From: Ogataea parapolymorpha DL-1
Lineage: Eukaryota > Ascomycota > Pichiomycetes > Pichiales > Pichiaceae
DNA: 64,000 nt
Reading direction: 5' to 3'
Assembly: GCF_000187245.1 (NCBI RefSeq)
Contig: NC_027864.1
Location: 62,001-126,000, forward strand
The number at the start of each line of letters is the position of its first letter. Position 1 is the first letter of the stretch. Of this stretch, positions 37,495 through 46,236 are shown piece after piece. Under the pieces are notes generated by a model. That model saw only the letters and a program-made list of their open reading frames with translations, made no database searches and was not told the origin of the DNA. Made by a program: the position numbers and the translations under genes.

Positions 37495-38697
37495 TTATCC
37501 GCGAAAATCCTTGTAAGTCCACTTTTCAGTAAGCTTTGGGGCGTACTTGCGCTTCTGCTTCACAGGCTTTCTGGCCTCAACCTTACCCGAAGACTGTAAT
37601 GCGCGCATTTGGTCGTACAACAGATTGCCTTCTGGCTTAAGTTTGCGTAAACTATCGCTCAGTTCGTCGCTCAATTTCACTTCCAGCAACCCTTCGACAG
37701 GTTGGTGCTTCGTTCCTAGCTTCTTCTTCTCCTTGGCAACTTTATCCTGTTTGGTTCTGACATTACTAGGACTTTCTTTTGATAGCAGCTCAGGTAACGT
37801 TTCTAGCTCCTTAATTTTCTGTTTCAACTCCTTCATTTCGGTCTCAAGCTTCATTCTCTCTTTATGTCTCTGTTCCCGATTTCTCTGTGCCTTAGTTTTC
37901 TCCTTGTTTTTGACAGCTGGATTTAGCGACAATTTTGTCACGTCACTTGCATCCTCCTCCTCTTCCTCCTCTTGTTCGTCGTCTTCCGGGACCTCATCAT
38001 CGTCAAAATTCTCAATCAAGTACTGAATTTTCTCTTGGTGCTCCTGCAAAGCTAATTTTTGCTCCTCCTTAGTGCTTTCTTTGAATGATTCCGTCTTGAT
38101 CAGTTCCTGCCAGCTCTCAAAAGATGGATTATAGGACTTTCCTTCATGAGGAAGGGTTTCCACCTCTCTTACCTTGATGGGAGGCTCCGATAGGGTCTTA
38201 GGGGCTTTCGTAGCTGGAGTATAGCTTGCGAGACTTGGACTCTGCTCGCGAGACTCAGGTTCAGACCACACATCATAGATTTTAGTGACCTTAGCCAGCC
38301 CCTCATTGCTCACTGCTGCTTGGGCTTTAGTCACGCCTTGAACTTTTCCAGCCAGTTCCATCAATTTATGCACTTCTTTCTTGTCAACTCCCTGAATTTT
38401 CCGTTTATGCCTCTCTGTCTCCAGACCTGGCACTTTAGATCGTTGGTTCAAAATTTCTTGCGACTTAAGAAGCTTGACGTTTTCGCGTTTCATCTTCTTC
38501 ACCACCTTCTCATCAGCTTCATCATCTATGAAAAAAAGGTCTTCAGAATCAATACTATCCAGAGCCTCACCATGTTGAATCAGCTCTTCACGCCTCTGCT
38601 CAAGCCCTGACTCAATATCATCTAGATCTATGTTCTTTCTCCATGCTTTCTTAGTTTTCCTTGAGCTCTGTTTTGTCTGTGGTCTATCTACTTGCAT
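37495..38697 (-). CDS. NOP53: 60S ribosome biogenesis factor Nop53
   Basis: A 400-residue nucleolar protein of the Nop53/GLTSCR2 family. It contains RKTKKAWRKNIDLDDIESGLEQRR near the start, which with LFFIDDEAD includes the conserved Nop53 N-terminal signature. Lys/Glu-rich coiled-coil stretches follow, an acidic run near residue 250-260, and the C-terminal VEARKPVKQKRKYAPKLTEKWTYKDF. Nop53 recruits Mtr4 and the exosome to pre-60S particles for 7S pre-rRNA trimming and 5.8S maturation. The open frame begins further upstream without an ATG context that fits; MQVDRPQ at 38697 is taken as the start. S. cerevisiae Nop53 is 455 residues. Confidence 0.9.
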   Translation of the reverse strand: MQVDRPQTKQSSRKTKKAWRKNIDLDDIESGLEQRREELIQHGEALDSIDSEDLFFIDDEADEKVVKKMKRENVKLLKSQEILNQRSKVPGLETERHKRKIQGVDKKEVHKLMELAGKVQGVTKAQAAVSNEGLAKVTKIYDVWSEPESREQSPSLASYTPATKAPKTLSEPPIKVREVETLPHEGKSYNPSFESWQELIKTESFKESTKEEQKLALQEHQEKIQYLIENFDDDEVPEDDEQEEEEEEDASDVTKLSLNPAVKNKEKTKAQRNREQRHKERMKLETEMKELKQKIKELETLPELLSKESPSNVRTKQDKVAKEKKKLGTKHQPVEGLLEVKLSDELSDSLRKLKPEGNLLYDQMRALQSSGKVEARKPVKQKRKYAPKLTEKWTYKDFRG

Positions 38698-38816
38698 GGC
38701 TGATAGATCTAAAAATTTATCAAAAAAATTAAAAAATAAAAAAAAATTGCTTCCAAGCGTCGCGTCGATCGAATTCCTGTTAGTGAAATATTTGATAGTT
38801 GATCGTTTCAATTTAA

Positions 38817-39650
38817 ATGACTACGTTGATTTTACTTCCCTGTCATTCCGTGTTTGTTGCCGCAGCAACTAGTGACCCTTGCCAAATTCAATTGGAACCC
38901 CAGAGTGACGGACCTGGATGTAACCAGTGCGACTGGATCCTAGCTCCATTTCAGTACGAAGCCAATGACCACCTCTCTTTCGTGGAACATATCCATAAAG
39001 CATTTGAGCTCTTGAATGCAGATTCGGACGCACGGCTGGTTATATCTGGAGGATTCACCAAAGATGGAGTGAGCATATCCGAAAGTGATAGTTATTTACA
39101 AGTTGGGCGACTGAGAGGCCTAATTACCGAACAAAACAAAGACAGAATATATCTAGATGAGTATGCCCGTGACTCCTATGAAAATTTACTTCTCTCTATT
39201 GCTCTTTTCCGTAAACACACCGGAAAATTTCCACAAAGAACCCAAATCGTTGGTTTTGAATTTAAAAGATACAGATTTTTGGAGTTGCATGCTAAAGTTC
39301 TGAAACTAGAACATGTCGAATACTTTGGAATAGGACCCAATTATCCCGATGCTGCAACTCTTCAAATTCCGGAGCATGAATGGCAAACCAGACGTAAGTG
39401 CTACTTTGATGATCTTCATTTTAGCGAAAAGAAATTTGCAACCGATTTGTTCGAACAAGACTGGTTTGGCTGCATTGGATCTAAACTATACCAAAAAAAA
39501 GTTTCTAGGGATCCATTGAAACGCGGCAACGGTAAAAAGTTTTATTCACAAGATACAGAGCCTATCCTTAATGCATTTCTAAGTTTTGAGCAACTTACTT
39601 TCCCTGAAGCAAAAGCCTTATACGATAGTTTAGGGCCTTTTCCGTGGTAG
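38817..39650 (+). CDS. DUF218 domain protein
   Basis: A 277-residue protein with a DUF218-type Rossmann-like domain, seen as ADSDARLVISGGFTKDG, then YLDEYARDSYENLLLSIALFRK and QIVGFEFKRYRFLELHAKVL, with the alternating strand and helix pattern of this family. The N-terminus is hydrophobic (MTTLILLPCHSVFVAAA) and could be a signal or simply the first strand. Fungal members are uncharacterised; bacterial relatives (SanA, YdcF) bind nucleotide-like ligands or act in envelope metabolism. Cys residues in DPCQ and GCNQCDW near the N-terminus are notable. The stop codon is 1 bp from the stop of the convergent ABC gene. Confidence 0.75.
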   Translation: MTTLILLPCHSVFVAAATSDPCQIQLEPQSDGPGCNQCDWILAPFQYEANDHLSFVEHIHKAFELLNADSDARLVISGGFTKDGVSISESDSYLQVGRLRGLITEQNKDRIYLDEYARDSYENLLLSIALFRKHTGKFPQRTQIVGFEFKRYRFLELHAKVLKLEHVEYFGIGPNYPDAATLQIPEHEWQTRRKCYFDDLHFSEKKFATDLFEQDWFGCIGSKLYQKKVSRDPLKRGNGKKFYSQDTEPILNAFLSFEQLTFPEAKALYDSLGPFPW

Positions 39651-39651
39651 C

Positions 39652-42111
39652 TTAATCTTCGGGACCACTTAATAGATTAAGCAGTTCTTGTTTCCTCTCT
39701 ATGGCTTTATCCATTTGCTCAAGTTCTGCTTTCAGGAATGCTATCTCTTTGTCCATGCTTTCAAATGTTTTCAGGCCATCGTCTACCCTTTCGAACTCAT
39801 AATTGTCAACGTCATTCAGGCGGAGGACATAATCGTGGTACTTGATCAAAGTCTCGCGGTGGCTGATGGTGATGAAAGTGAATTTCTTAGCTTTCATCAT
39901 CTCGAAAATTGCATCCTCATAGTCATAGGATATCGCATTTGTTGGCTCATCAAGAATCACGAACTTCTTTTGATGAAACAGCACTCTCGCCATTATCAAT
40001 TTTTGACGTTCACCTCCGCTGAGCAATGTATGCCAGCTTTTCTTACCGTCTCCTAAGCCGACATTGGAATTGTATATCTTGACACTTTTACCGTTGACGA
40101 TTAACTCATCGGTCATGATGGTTGCAGTTTCATTTGGATGGTAATCAAGGTTTCCGAATCTTTCTAACAAATACCCGAGCCCCACTTCATTCAAATAGGT
40201 TATCAGTTGATGATCTGTGTATCCCTTTTCAATCATTTGCAAGTGGTTTAGGGGATATATTATTTGATCTCGCAAGGAACCATTGATGAAGTAAGATTTT
40301 TGCGAAACATACATTATTTCGTTAGGCGCAGGTTTTGACAGAAGTCCACGATATAGCGGCCATAGCTCCGAAATGATACGCATAATGGATGTTTTTCCAA
40401 TTCCATTTTTGCCCAAAATCAACAACGTTTCGCCCAGATTTATTTTGAAGTTCAAGCTACTCAACAATTTGGTGCCGTTGATTCCTTCTGCAGATGGCAC
40501 TATCACTGGAATGTGTTCAAAACGGAGACCAGGATACGATGTCTGAATTGTTCCGTTGATTCCAATGTGGGAGCTGGAAGGAACACGCAATCTCGAAGTG
40601 AATGATGTGAGCTTCAGTTGAGAGCCGAACCCGTTATATGCAATTCCATACTGGAAATTGTGATCATGAACTTGATGCAAATTGAGTAGCAAAGTGAAAA
40701 TGCGATCTGTTACTCCACTCAAGCTACTGATGTCTTTGATAGAATACATCAAACGAGATCCAGCATCAGCCATGTTTAGCATCAATCTCTTATTCACAAT
40801 GAAACCCTTGATGCTGTCTGAGTCTGCTGAGTTGTAGTTTAGCAAAATAGGGAAACTGGAAAAGAAATAGCCAAAGGCGGGCCAAGCATATCTTAGAATA
40901 TACTCCTCCAAAAGTCCATAGTGGAACTTTGCGTTGATCTCCAAATTTGAATGCGACAGAAGATTGTTGAATATTTTGTGGACTTTGCTTTTTTCGATCT
41001 TAATTCCTTTATAGAACGAGATTTCCTCGCAGTTATTGATTAGGTTCAGATTGTAGTTGTAATATATCCCTTCTAAGTGGGTCTTTGTTTTCCAAATTTT
41101 GCTGAAGTTGGGTGAGTGGCGCTTCAAAAACCATCCGGTCAGAAAATAGCACATCAGAATTCCAGAAATGCCTGCGCTACCAATGTTGTCGCGTAGATAG
41201 ATGGCAAAAAAAATCAGATCAACAGTTGGCTTGCCAACATTTAAGAACATGGATGTCAACGAGTCGCTAAACTTCTTGATGTCTTCCGTTAGGTATTGAT
41301 CAACGTAGTTGAAATCCATCTTATAAACATCAGACTGATTCTGGTTGAATTGTAGCTTATAATACACCATTCTAGGGTCCATGTACAAGTCATGGCAATA
41401 TCTGACAAGATTGGTCCGGAAATTGAGAGCAAGACGGTGTGTTAGAAACTTGATTCCAGAATTTATGTATGAAGCAGGGAATGCAAACAAGAACCAGTAT
41501 ATGATGCCTCGCAAGAACGCTTTTCCTCGGAGCCCTATGAGATCTTTCACTATTTGTCCATCTAGCCTTGTAACCAGTAAGCTCATCCAGGTTCGTGCAA
41601 CCAGACAAAGTAACTGTCCAACGAGGATCGTGCTATTTGGATGCAAGACTTTTGGAATAAGAACATGTCGCCAAATAATGTATAGCTTTTTGAGGAACTT
41701 GGACTCGACCACGCTGTCGGTCATATCGCTAAACTCCGTGTCGCGAAGGAACTTTTTGAAAACTAGTTTGTCGTGTTCATATTTATCTGGATTTGTGCGA
41801 TCTATTTTCACCTTTAAATTGTTGTTCTTGTAAGGAACGTTGATGATCCGATAATCGGAACCTTTTTTGTAAAAGTTCCGTTTTGAAAGATCCAACTGAC
41901 TCCTTTGAAGTGACTTCAGCTTGAAATAGTTGATCAACTTGACCACATTATATATAAGCATGAAAATAGAGCTGGAGGAGATGGATAGCAGGAAGAGCAA
42001 CACCGGTTTTGAGTTCAAACTGATGTTCAGGAACTTCAAGGCACGGCTGTTATTCCACAAAAGCCTTGACAGGCTCTGCTTCACCGATGCCTTCGTAATA
42101 TCTAAACTCAT
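39652..42111 (-). CDS. PXA2: Peroxisomal ABC half-transporter, Pxa1/Pxa2 (ABCD) type
   Basis: An 819-residue ABCD-family half-transporter for long-chain acyl-CoA import into peroxisomes. The membrane domain (about 35-420) includes LTHRLALNFRTNLVRY and the EEYILRYAWPAFGYF segment related to the EAA-like motif. The nucleotide-binding domain shows Walker A GKNGIGKTS, signature LLSGGERQKLIMARVL, Walker B FVILDEPTNAIS and switch His in TISHRETL. Walker A ends in GKT instead of the usual GKS. A coiled coil closes the protein. The partner subunit is not in the window; assignment to Pxa2 rather than Pxa1 is tentative. FAT1, which activates fatty acids, lies 27 kb away. Confidence 0.82.
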   Translation of the reverse strand: MSLDITKASVKQSLSRLLWNNSRALKFLNISLNSKPVLLFLLSISSSSIFMLIYNVVKLINYFKLKSLQRSQLDLSKRNFYKKGSDYRIINVPYKNNNLKVKIDRTNPDKYEHDKLVFKKFLRDTEFSDMTDSVVESKFLKKLYIIWRHVLIPKVLHPNSTILVGQLLCLVARTWMSLLVTRLDGQIVKDLIGLRGKAFLRGIIYWFLFAFPASYINSGIKFLTHRLALNFRTNLVRYCHDLYMDPRMVYYKLQFNQNQSDVYKMDFNYVDQYLTEDIKKFSDSLTSMFLNVGKPTVDLIFFAIYLRDNIGSAGISGILMCYFLTGWFLKRHSPNFSKIWKTKTHLEGIYYNYNLNLINNCEEISFYKGIKIEKSKVHKIFNNLLSHSNLEINAKFHYGLLEEYILRYAWPAFGYFFSSFPILLNYNSADSDSIKGFIVNKRLMLNMADAGSRLMYSIKDISSLSGVTDRIFTLLLNLHQVHDHNFQYGIAYNGFGSQLKLTSFTSRLRVPSSSHIGINGTIQTSYPGLRFEHIPVIVPSAEGINGTKLLSSLNFKINLGETLLILGKNGIGKTSIMRIISELWPLYRGLLSKPAPNEIMYVSQKSYFINGSLRDQIIYPLNHLQMIEKGYTDHQLITYLNEVGLGYLLERFGNLDYHPNETATIMTDELIVNGKSVKIYNSNVGLGDGKKSWHTLLSGGERQKLIMARVLFHQKKFVILDEPTNAISYDYEDAIFEMMKAKKFTFITISHRETLIKYHDYVLRLNDVDNYEFERVDDGLKTFESMDKEIAFLKAELEQMDKAIERKQELLNLLSGPED

Positions 42112-42471
42112 TGCTCACAACTTGAAGATTCTCCGCTCGTTATATACTTGCGTATGCAATCACATGCCAACGGGAGCGTTTATGGCTTATGTAATCCGGG
42201 GTAGTGAGGAGAACTGCGCAAAATCAAAGGTGTCCATGAGTGTATTTTGGCAGACTCCAAAGGCAAAATGGTCTGTTTGATATTCAGGCAGATTGGTCTT
42301 GTCCCCTCTAGTGTAATACCAACCCCATTTATAAGAATTGGGATTTGCAGCCAATGATAGCCCGATAAACTGTAATCCTCACTGTTTTTTTACGGTGCAC
42401 GGGTGTCCCCCAGGAGGTCATCCTTTAAATTTGCGCACCTGGAAAATAATGATGTAATTTAAATTTTCCCG
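42112..42471. promoter_or_regulatory. Divergent promoter PXA-type gene / ISA1
   Basis: A 360-bp region between two divergent ATGs. It has TATA-like sequences on both sides (TTATATAC near 42139, TTTATAAG near 42330) and a GGTGCACGGGTG element at 42394-42405 beside a T-tract, about 67 bp before the ISA1 ATG. I saw no RNA gene and no clear oleate-response element. Confidence 0.5.
42394..42405 (+). promoter_or_regulatory. Recurring GGTGCACGGGTG promoter motif, copy 2
   Basis: An exact second copy of the 12-mer found upstream of ARO3, preceded by a T-tract. Its extended form, ACGGTGCACGGGTGT, reads on the other strand as ACACCCGTGCACCGT, close to the Rap1 consensus ACACCCRYACAY. Confidence 0.45.
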
Positions 42472-43065
42472 ATGATTCTCAATAGACTTTCAATGGCCTC
42501 GAGAACGCCATTAAGGATGCCCGTGGCTTCTCTGATGGCCAGAAATTCTGTTCTACAGCAATTCAGACTGACGCACCAACAAAATTCGCACCAAACGCAG
42601 CTAGATGACGACTCAAATAATGACTTTATGGCCACCAACAAGTGGTCAAAGCATTCTTTGCCTGATAAAAGCCTACCGCCTCCGCCAGCTTTAGAGCCTT
42701 TGAAACCCAAAAAAAGAAGAAGAAGGCAGCTCAAACCGCTCAAATCCGTGATTACGCTTACGCCTAACGCTATACTTCATTTGAAGCAATTAATGCAACA
42801 GCCTGACCCAAAGCTCATACGAATTAGTGTGCGGAACCGCGGTTGTTCGGGGCTGTCATATCACTTGGAGTATGTTTCGCATCCGGAGAAGTTTGACGAG
42901 CAAGTGGAGCAAGACGGTGTAAAGGTGTTGATTGATTCCAAAGCGTTGTTTAGCATTATCGGATCCGAAATGGACTGGATAGACGATAAGTTGAGTTCGA
43001 AATTTGTTTTCAAAAATCCAAACAGCAAAGGTAGCTGCGGATGTGGAGAATCGTTCATGGTGTAG
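42472..43065 (+). CDS. ISA1: Mitochondrial A-type Fe-S assembly protein Isa1
   Basis: A 197-residue A-type (HesB/IscA) protein. A basic N-terminal presequence (MILNRLSMASRTPLRM) and a linker with PPPPALEPLKPKKRRRR precede the domain at about 90-197. The three conserved cysteines are in RNRGCSGLSYHLEY and in GSCGCGESFMV at the C-terminus; FVFKNPNSKG just before it is also typical. Isa1, with Isa2 and Iba57, matures mitochondrial [4Fe-4S] proteins such as aconitase and lipoate synthase. The C-terminal GESFMV matches S. cerevisiae Isa1 rather than Isa2. It converges with FRA1. Confidence 0.92.
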   Translation: MILNRLSMASRTPLRMPVASLMARNSVLQQFRLTHQQNSHQTQLDDDSNNDFMATNKWSKHSLPDKSLPPPPALEPLKPKKRRRRQLKPLKSVITLTPNAILHLKQLMQQPDPKLIRISVRNRGCSGLSYHLEYVSHPEKFDEQVEQDGVKVLIDSKALFSIIGSEMDWIDDKLSSKFVFKNPNSKGSCGCGESFMV

Positions 43066-43157
43066 ACGGCGACATAGGATCATTTATTTATTTACATTCG
43101 ATGCATTAATCAAATTCAATTACTCATTACTTTATTATATCTTTTGGGTTCTACCAA

Positions 43158-45362
43158 TCAAAGTGGCTTACATTCTTTTTTAAGCCAGTTGTACTCGAGG
43201 CTCTTCTTCGGTAGTCTGGATTCGTAAAGTTGCCAGATCTTCTGATGATAATTGTTAATGTACTGCTTTTCCTCTGGCGAAAGCATTTTGACGTCAATTA
43301 GTCTCCGGCAGTACGGAACGGTAGTCACCGTTTCAAACTCCAAAAATTGTTTACCGTCAAGAGATGTTTTGTTGCTCTTCTTAACAAAGAACATGTTCTC
43401 GATGCGAATACCGTACTCTCCAGGTTTGTAGTAGCCAGGTTCATTGGATATAAGGTGACCAGGAGTCAAAGGTGTGGAGTTATATTGTGGCCTGTAGCCA
43501 ATGCCAACGCCCATCGAATGCACAGGTCCATAAGAATCAACTCCATGGCCTGTTCCGTGTTCATAATCCAAGCCGTGTTGCCACAAAAACTGTCTTGCAA
43601 TGCTGTCAACCTGGTAGCCAGTATAGCCTTGGGGGAAAACCAACTTGGCCAGTGCTATGTGGCCTTTCAAAACCAAAGTATAGTTCTTGATTTCCTCCTC
43701 AGAAGGGCTTTTGAAGTGGAGAGTACGCGTTGTGTCGGTAGTTCCATCCAAAAACTGGGCTCCCGAGTCACATAGATATATTTTGTTTGGGTTTATTATG
43801 GTGCTGGTTTCTCTTTTTGGTGTATAGTGAATGATGGCAGCGTTGGACCCTGTAGATGAAATAGTCTCAAATGATGGTCCCTTGAAATTGTCCAACTGAG
43901 ATCTAAATTCAAGCAGCTTCATTCCTCCCTCATATTCGGACACAAATTCGTCCTTATTGATGAGCTGATCTTCTAGCCAAGCGAAATATTTGATCAGTGC
44001 CATGCCATCTTTCATTTGTGCATTCTTTTGGTTTTTGAGCTCGACTTCGTTCTTCACTTCCTTCATTTCAGCGATTGGAGAGTCAATTTCTAGGAAATTC
44101 TTAGCAATAATGCAGTTCACCATTTTCCAGGAAGCCTCTTTGGTAAGCAAAATTTTGGCTCCTTGAGAATTGAGCTCAGAGGCAAGCTTTCTGATGTCCG
44201 ACCATATATCTTCGTAATTTTTGATTTGACAGTTGATAGATTCCAAATAAGTTTTCAGCGTGTCAGAACTGACAGACGAACTGTTCGAGTACAACGTGAG
44301 CTTGTCCTTTTCAATAATCAGGTAACTGTAGAATAGTGGATTGAAATCAATGTCCTTTCCTCTCAAGTTCAGCAGCCACGCAATTTGGTCCAGTGCAGAT
44401 AAAATTAGGGTGGAAGAGCCATATTTGTTGAAATACAACTGCAATCTTTCCATCTTCGACTGGGTACTCTCTCCGGTGTATTCAAGTCCCAATGGAACAA
44501 TCTCGTTGAATTGTCTTAGCGGCATTTCCTCAAATAGTGACCAGATTTTATCGATCAAGTTTTCGCGCACAGGAACTATCTTGACCTTATCTGTGTTTTT
44601 CTGCGACACTAACGATTCAAGAGTCTTGATTTCTGAATAAGTGAACAGTGTAGGGTCAACGCCAATTTTAATTGTCTCACCTGAATCACGAGCCATTTGG
44701 ACAGCATGTTCAACTGTCCATTCCTCCCAACTAGGCTCTCCTGGAAGTCCTTGTTTCAACAGTTGCCAGTTGAAATCTAGTTCGTTGGCAGCTTGAATGA
44801 AATAGCGTCCATCTGTTGCTAAAGCAGAAAGCCCCTCTGGGGTTTCATTCATGCATGTGACATCCCTAGTAACAACCGCCACACCTGAAGAACCTCCAAA
44901 CCCACTGATGAAAGCTCTTCTTTGGTCAGGTGGGGAAGTGTACTCTGATTGATGGGCGTCTGCCGAAGGAATGACATAAATGGCAATGTCGTGCAGTTTC
45001 ATCTCCACCCTCAGTTTCTCGAGTCTCAAAGAGGTATTTATTTCCTTGGTAGAACACTTTGAGTCGATTGTATAAAGAGAATCTCCCGTGCGCCTTCTTG
45101 GAGACAAACCTGGAGAGGAGCCTCCACTCTGGCTTGCCTTTAAACTATTAGTGCGGTTGATGTTGATACGCTTGAGGTAAACAGATGAGCGTCTCCCTTG
45201 ACGGCTCAAAAGACCCGGAGAACAAGTGCAATTTGAGCAAGGTCTATTTGAGGTACCGAAGCGCCCCTGCCCAGACACTTGCTTCATTGTAGTTGCGCCC
45301 GGCGTTCCATTATTTGAAATAAGGGAGAACATCGATGGCTTGGGGTTCATAGTCTGTGACAT
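43158..45362 (-). CDS. FRA1: Cytosolic Xaa-Pro aminopeptidase-like iron regulator Fra1
   Basis: A 734-residue M24B-family aminopeptidase P. Its fold is a creatinase-like N-terminal pair of domains and a pita-bread catalytic domain, with metal-ligand regions LCDSGAQFLDGTTDTTRT (two Asp), EHGTGHGVDSYGPVHSMGVG (His), SNEPGYYKPGEYGIRIEN and a late Glu. In S. cerevisiae, Fra1 works with Fra2 and Grx3/4 to report mitochondrial Fe-S status to Aft1. The first 110 residues are an extension rich in Ser, Arg and Gly that includes CSNCTCSPG. ATG 45362 is used because the frame upstream begins with TTG. Neighbouring ISA1 makes mitochondrial Fe-S proteins, a thematically fitting pair. Confidence 0.92.
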   Translation of the reverse strand: MSQTMNPKPSMFSLISNNGTPGATTMKQVSGQGRFGTSNRPCSNCTCSPGLLSRQGRRSSVYLKRININRTNSLKASQSGGSSPGLSPRRRTGDSLYTIDSKCSTKEINTSLRLEKLRVEMKLHDIAIYVIPSADAHQSEYTSPPDQRRAFISGFGGSSGVAVVTRDVTCMNETPEGLSALATDGRYFIQAANELDFNWQLLKQGLPGEPSWEEWTVEHAVQMARDSGETIKIGVDPTLFTYSEIKTLESLVSQKNTDKVKIVPVRENLIDKIWSLFEEMPLRQFNEIVPLGLEYTGESTQSKMERLQLYFNKYGSSTLILSALDQIAWLLNLRGKDIDFNPLFYSYLIIEKDKLTLYSNSSSVSSDTLKTYLESINCQIKNYEDIWSDIRKLASELNSQGAKILLTKEASWKMVNCIIAKNFLEIDSPIAEMKEVKNEVELKNQKNAQMKDGMALIKYFAWLEDQLINKDEFVSEYEGGMKLLEFRSQLDNFKGPSFETISSTGSNAAIIHYTPKRETSTIINPNKIYLCDSGAQFLDGTTDTTRTLHFKSPSEEEIKNYTLVLKGHIALAKLVFPQGYTGYQVDSIARQFLWQHGLDYEHGTGHGVDSYGPVHSMGVGIGYRPQYNSTPLTPGHLISNEPGYYKPGEYGIRIENMFFVKKSNKTSLDGKQFLEFETVTTVPYCRRLIDVKMLSPEEKQYINNYHQKIWQLYESRLPKKSLEYNWLKKECKPL

Positions 45363-45794
45363 TTTCAAATACCAAGTCTTAATTGATTGTGATGTTTTTG
45401 AACTTGATGGTGCTTAAATAAAGGTACAATAAAACCTGTTCTGATTAAAAAACGTCAAAGAATATTCTTCTTATTTTAATTCCAATTGAATATTCTATCA
45501 GCTTACTTTATCTCGCAAACGCTACACCCCTACACCAACTCAATTCTATCTGGCACTGTGGCAGATTTGAAACACTATTGGACAATCTGTCCTAGTTTCT
45601 CAAATTAACGGCGATGTTTGCATGCTCGACAATAGCATAGCGGCGAGTGCCACCTCCCTTTGTCATTCAGGAGCTTTAACAATAGCAACACTTTTCCTAA
45701 AAGCCAATAGTTATGTAAGCAAAAAAAAATTTTCGCCCTTGCTTCGCACTATAAATACGGCCCTAAGGTCGCCCAAATAGTTTTTTTTTTCTTC
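45363..45794. promoter_or_regulatory. FRA1 upstream region and U3 snoRNA promoter
   Basis: A 432-bp stretch between the FRA1 start and the U3 snoRNA. On the FRA1 side are two GAATATTC palindromes (45460-45467 and 45488-45495). CTACACC occurs twice in 15 bp near 45522-45536. On the U3 side are A/T tracts, a TATAAATA box at 45750-45757 and CCCTAA at 45761-45766. No coding frame is convincing. Confidence 0.5.
45750..45757 (+). promoter_or_regulatory. TATA box of the U3 snoRNA gene
   Basis: TATAAATA is centred about 42 bp upstream of the inferred U3 5' end (45795) in a region without coding potential, as expected of an RNA polymerase II snoRNA promoter. Confidence 0.6.
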
Positions 45795-46049
45795 GTCGAC
45801 GTACTTCATAGGATCATTTCTATAGGTCACGTCTCTCTTTGACTCTTCAAAAGAGCCACTGAATCCAACTTGGTTGATGAGGTAGATACCTTTGTGTCCT
45901 AGAGTGAGAAAAGCTAGCTTGACCACGATCCTTAGTGGTCTGGTCATCTACTATATGCCTTGTTTATCAAGGAGCGATGATCTCGATCCATCACACGTAC
46001 TTCTTCGGAAGGGGTGTTTTGGATGGACGCAAATGGCTGTCTGACAAGT
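45795..46049 (+). ncRNA. SNR17: U3 snoRNA (snR17), intronless
   Basis: The sequence carries the yeast U3 hallmarks in order. The 5' end is GTCGACGTACTTCA, with box A AGGATCATTTCTATAGG at about 45810-45826. The hinge region follows (TCTTCAAAAGAGCCACTGAA, near 45845-45863), box C' TTGATGA (45874-45880), box B GAGTGAGAAA (45903-45912), box C GCGATGATC (45974-45982) and box D GTCTGA (46039-46044), with a terminal CAAGT. U3 pairs with the pre-rRNA 5' external spacer and 18S sequences in the SSU processome. The 5' part runs straight through the site where both S. cerevisiae genes carry an intron. At about 255 nt it is shorter than the 333-nt S. cerevisiae RNA. Ends are inferred from conservation. 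Confidence 0.95.
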
Positions 46050-46236
46050 TACATTAACTTTTGTTTACATTTGTTAATGTGATTTGTAGAAACTCTCTAT
46101 GTTGGGTCGACCGTGTATAAAAACTGTGTATAGCTTTTATACTAAAAAAAAATTTGAGTGAAAAATTATAGCGTAAAATGTAGTAGGTATTATATTCGAA
46201 TATAATTATTTCCAAATCAAATTAATTTCTTGTTAT

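Noticed and set aside
37900..38026. Plus-strand Ser-rich frame over NOP53 (37547-38026)
   Set aside because: The run of Ser codons is the complement of the Glu-rich acidic tract of NOP53.
45711..45947. 78-codon open frame on the minus strand
   Set aside because: It overlaps the U3 snoRNA promoter and 5' half on the opposite strand; the conserved RNA boxes explain the sequence.
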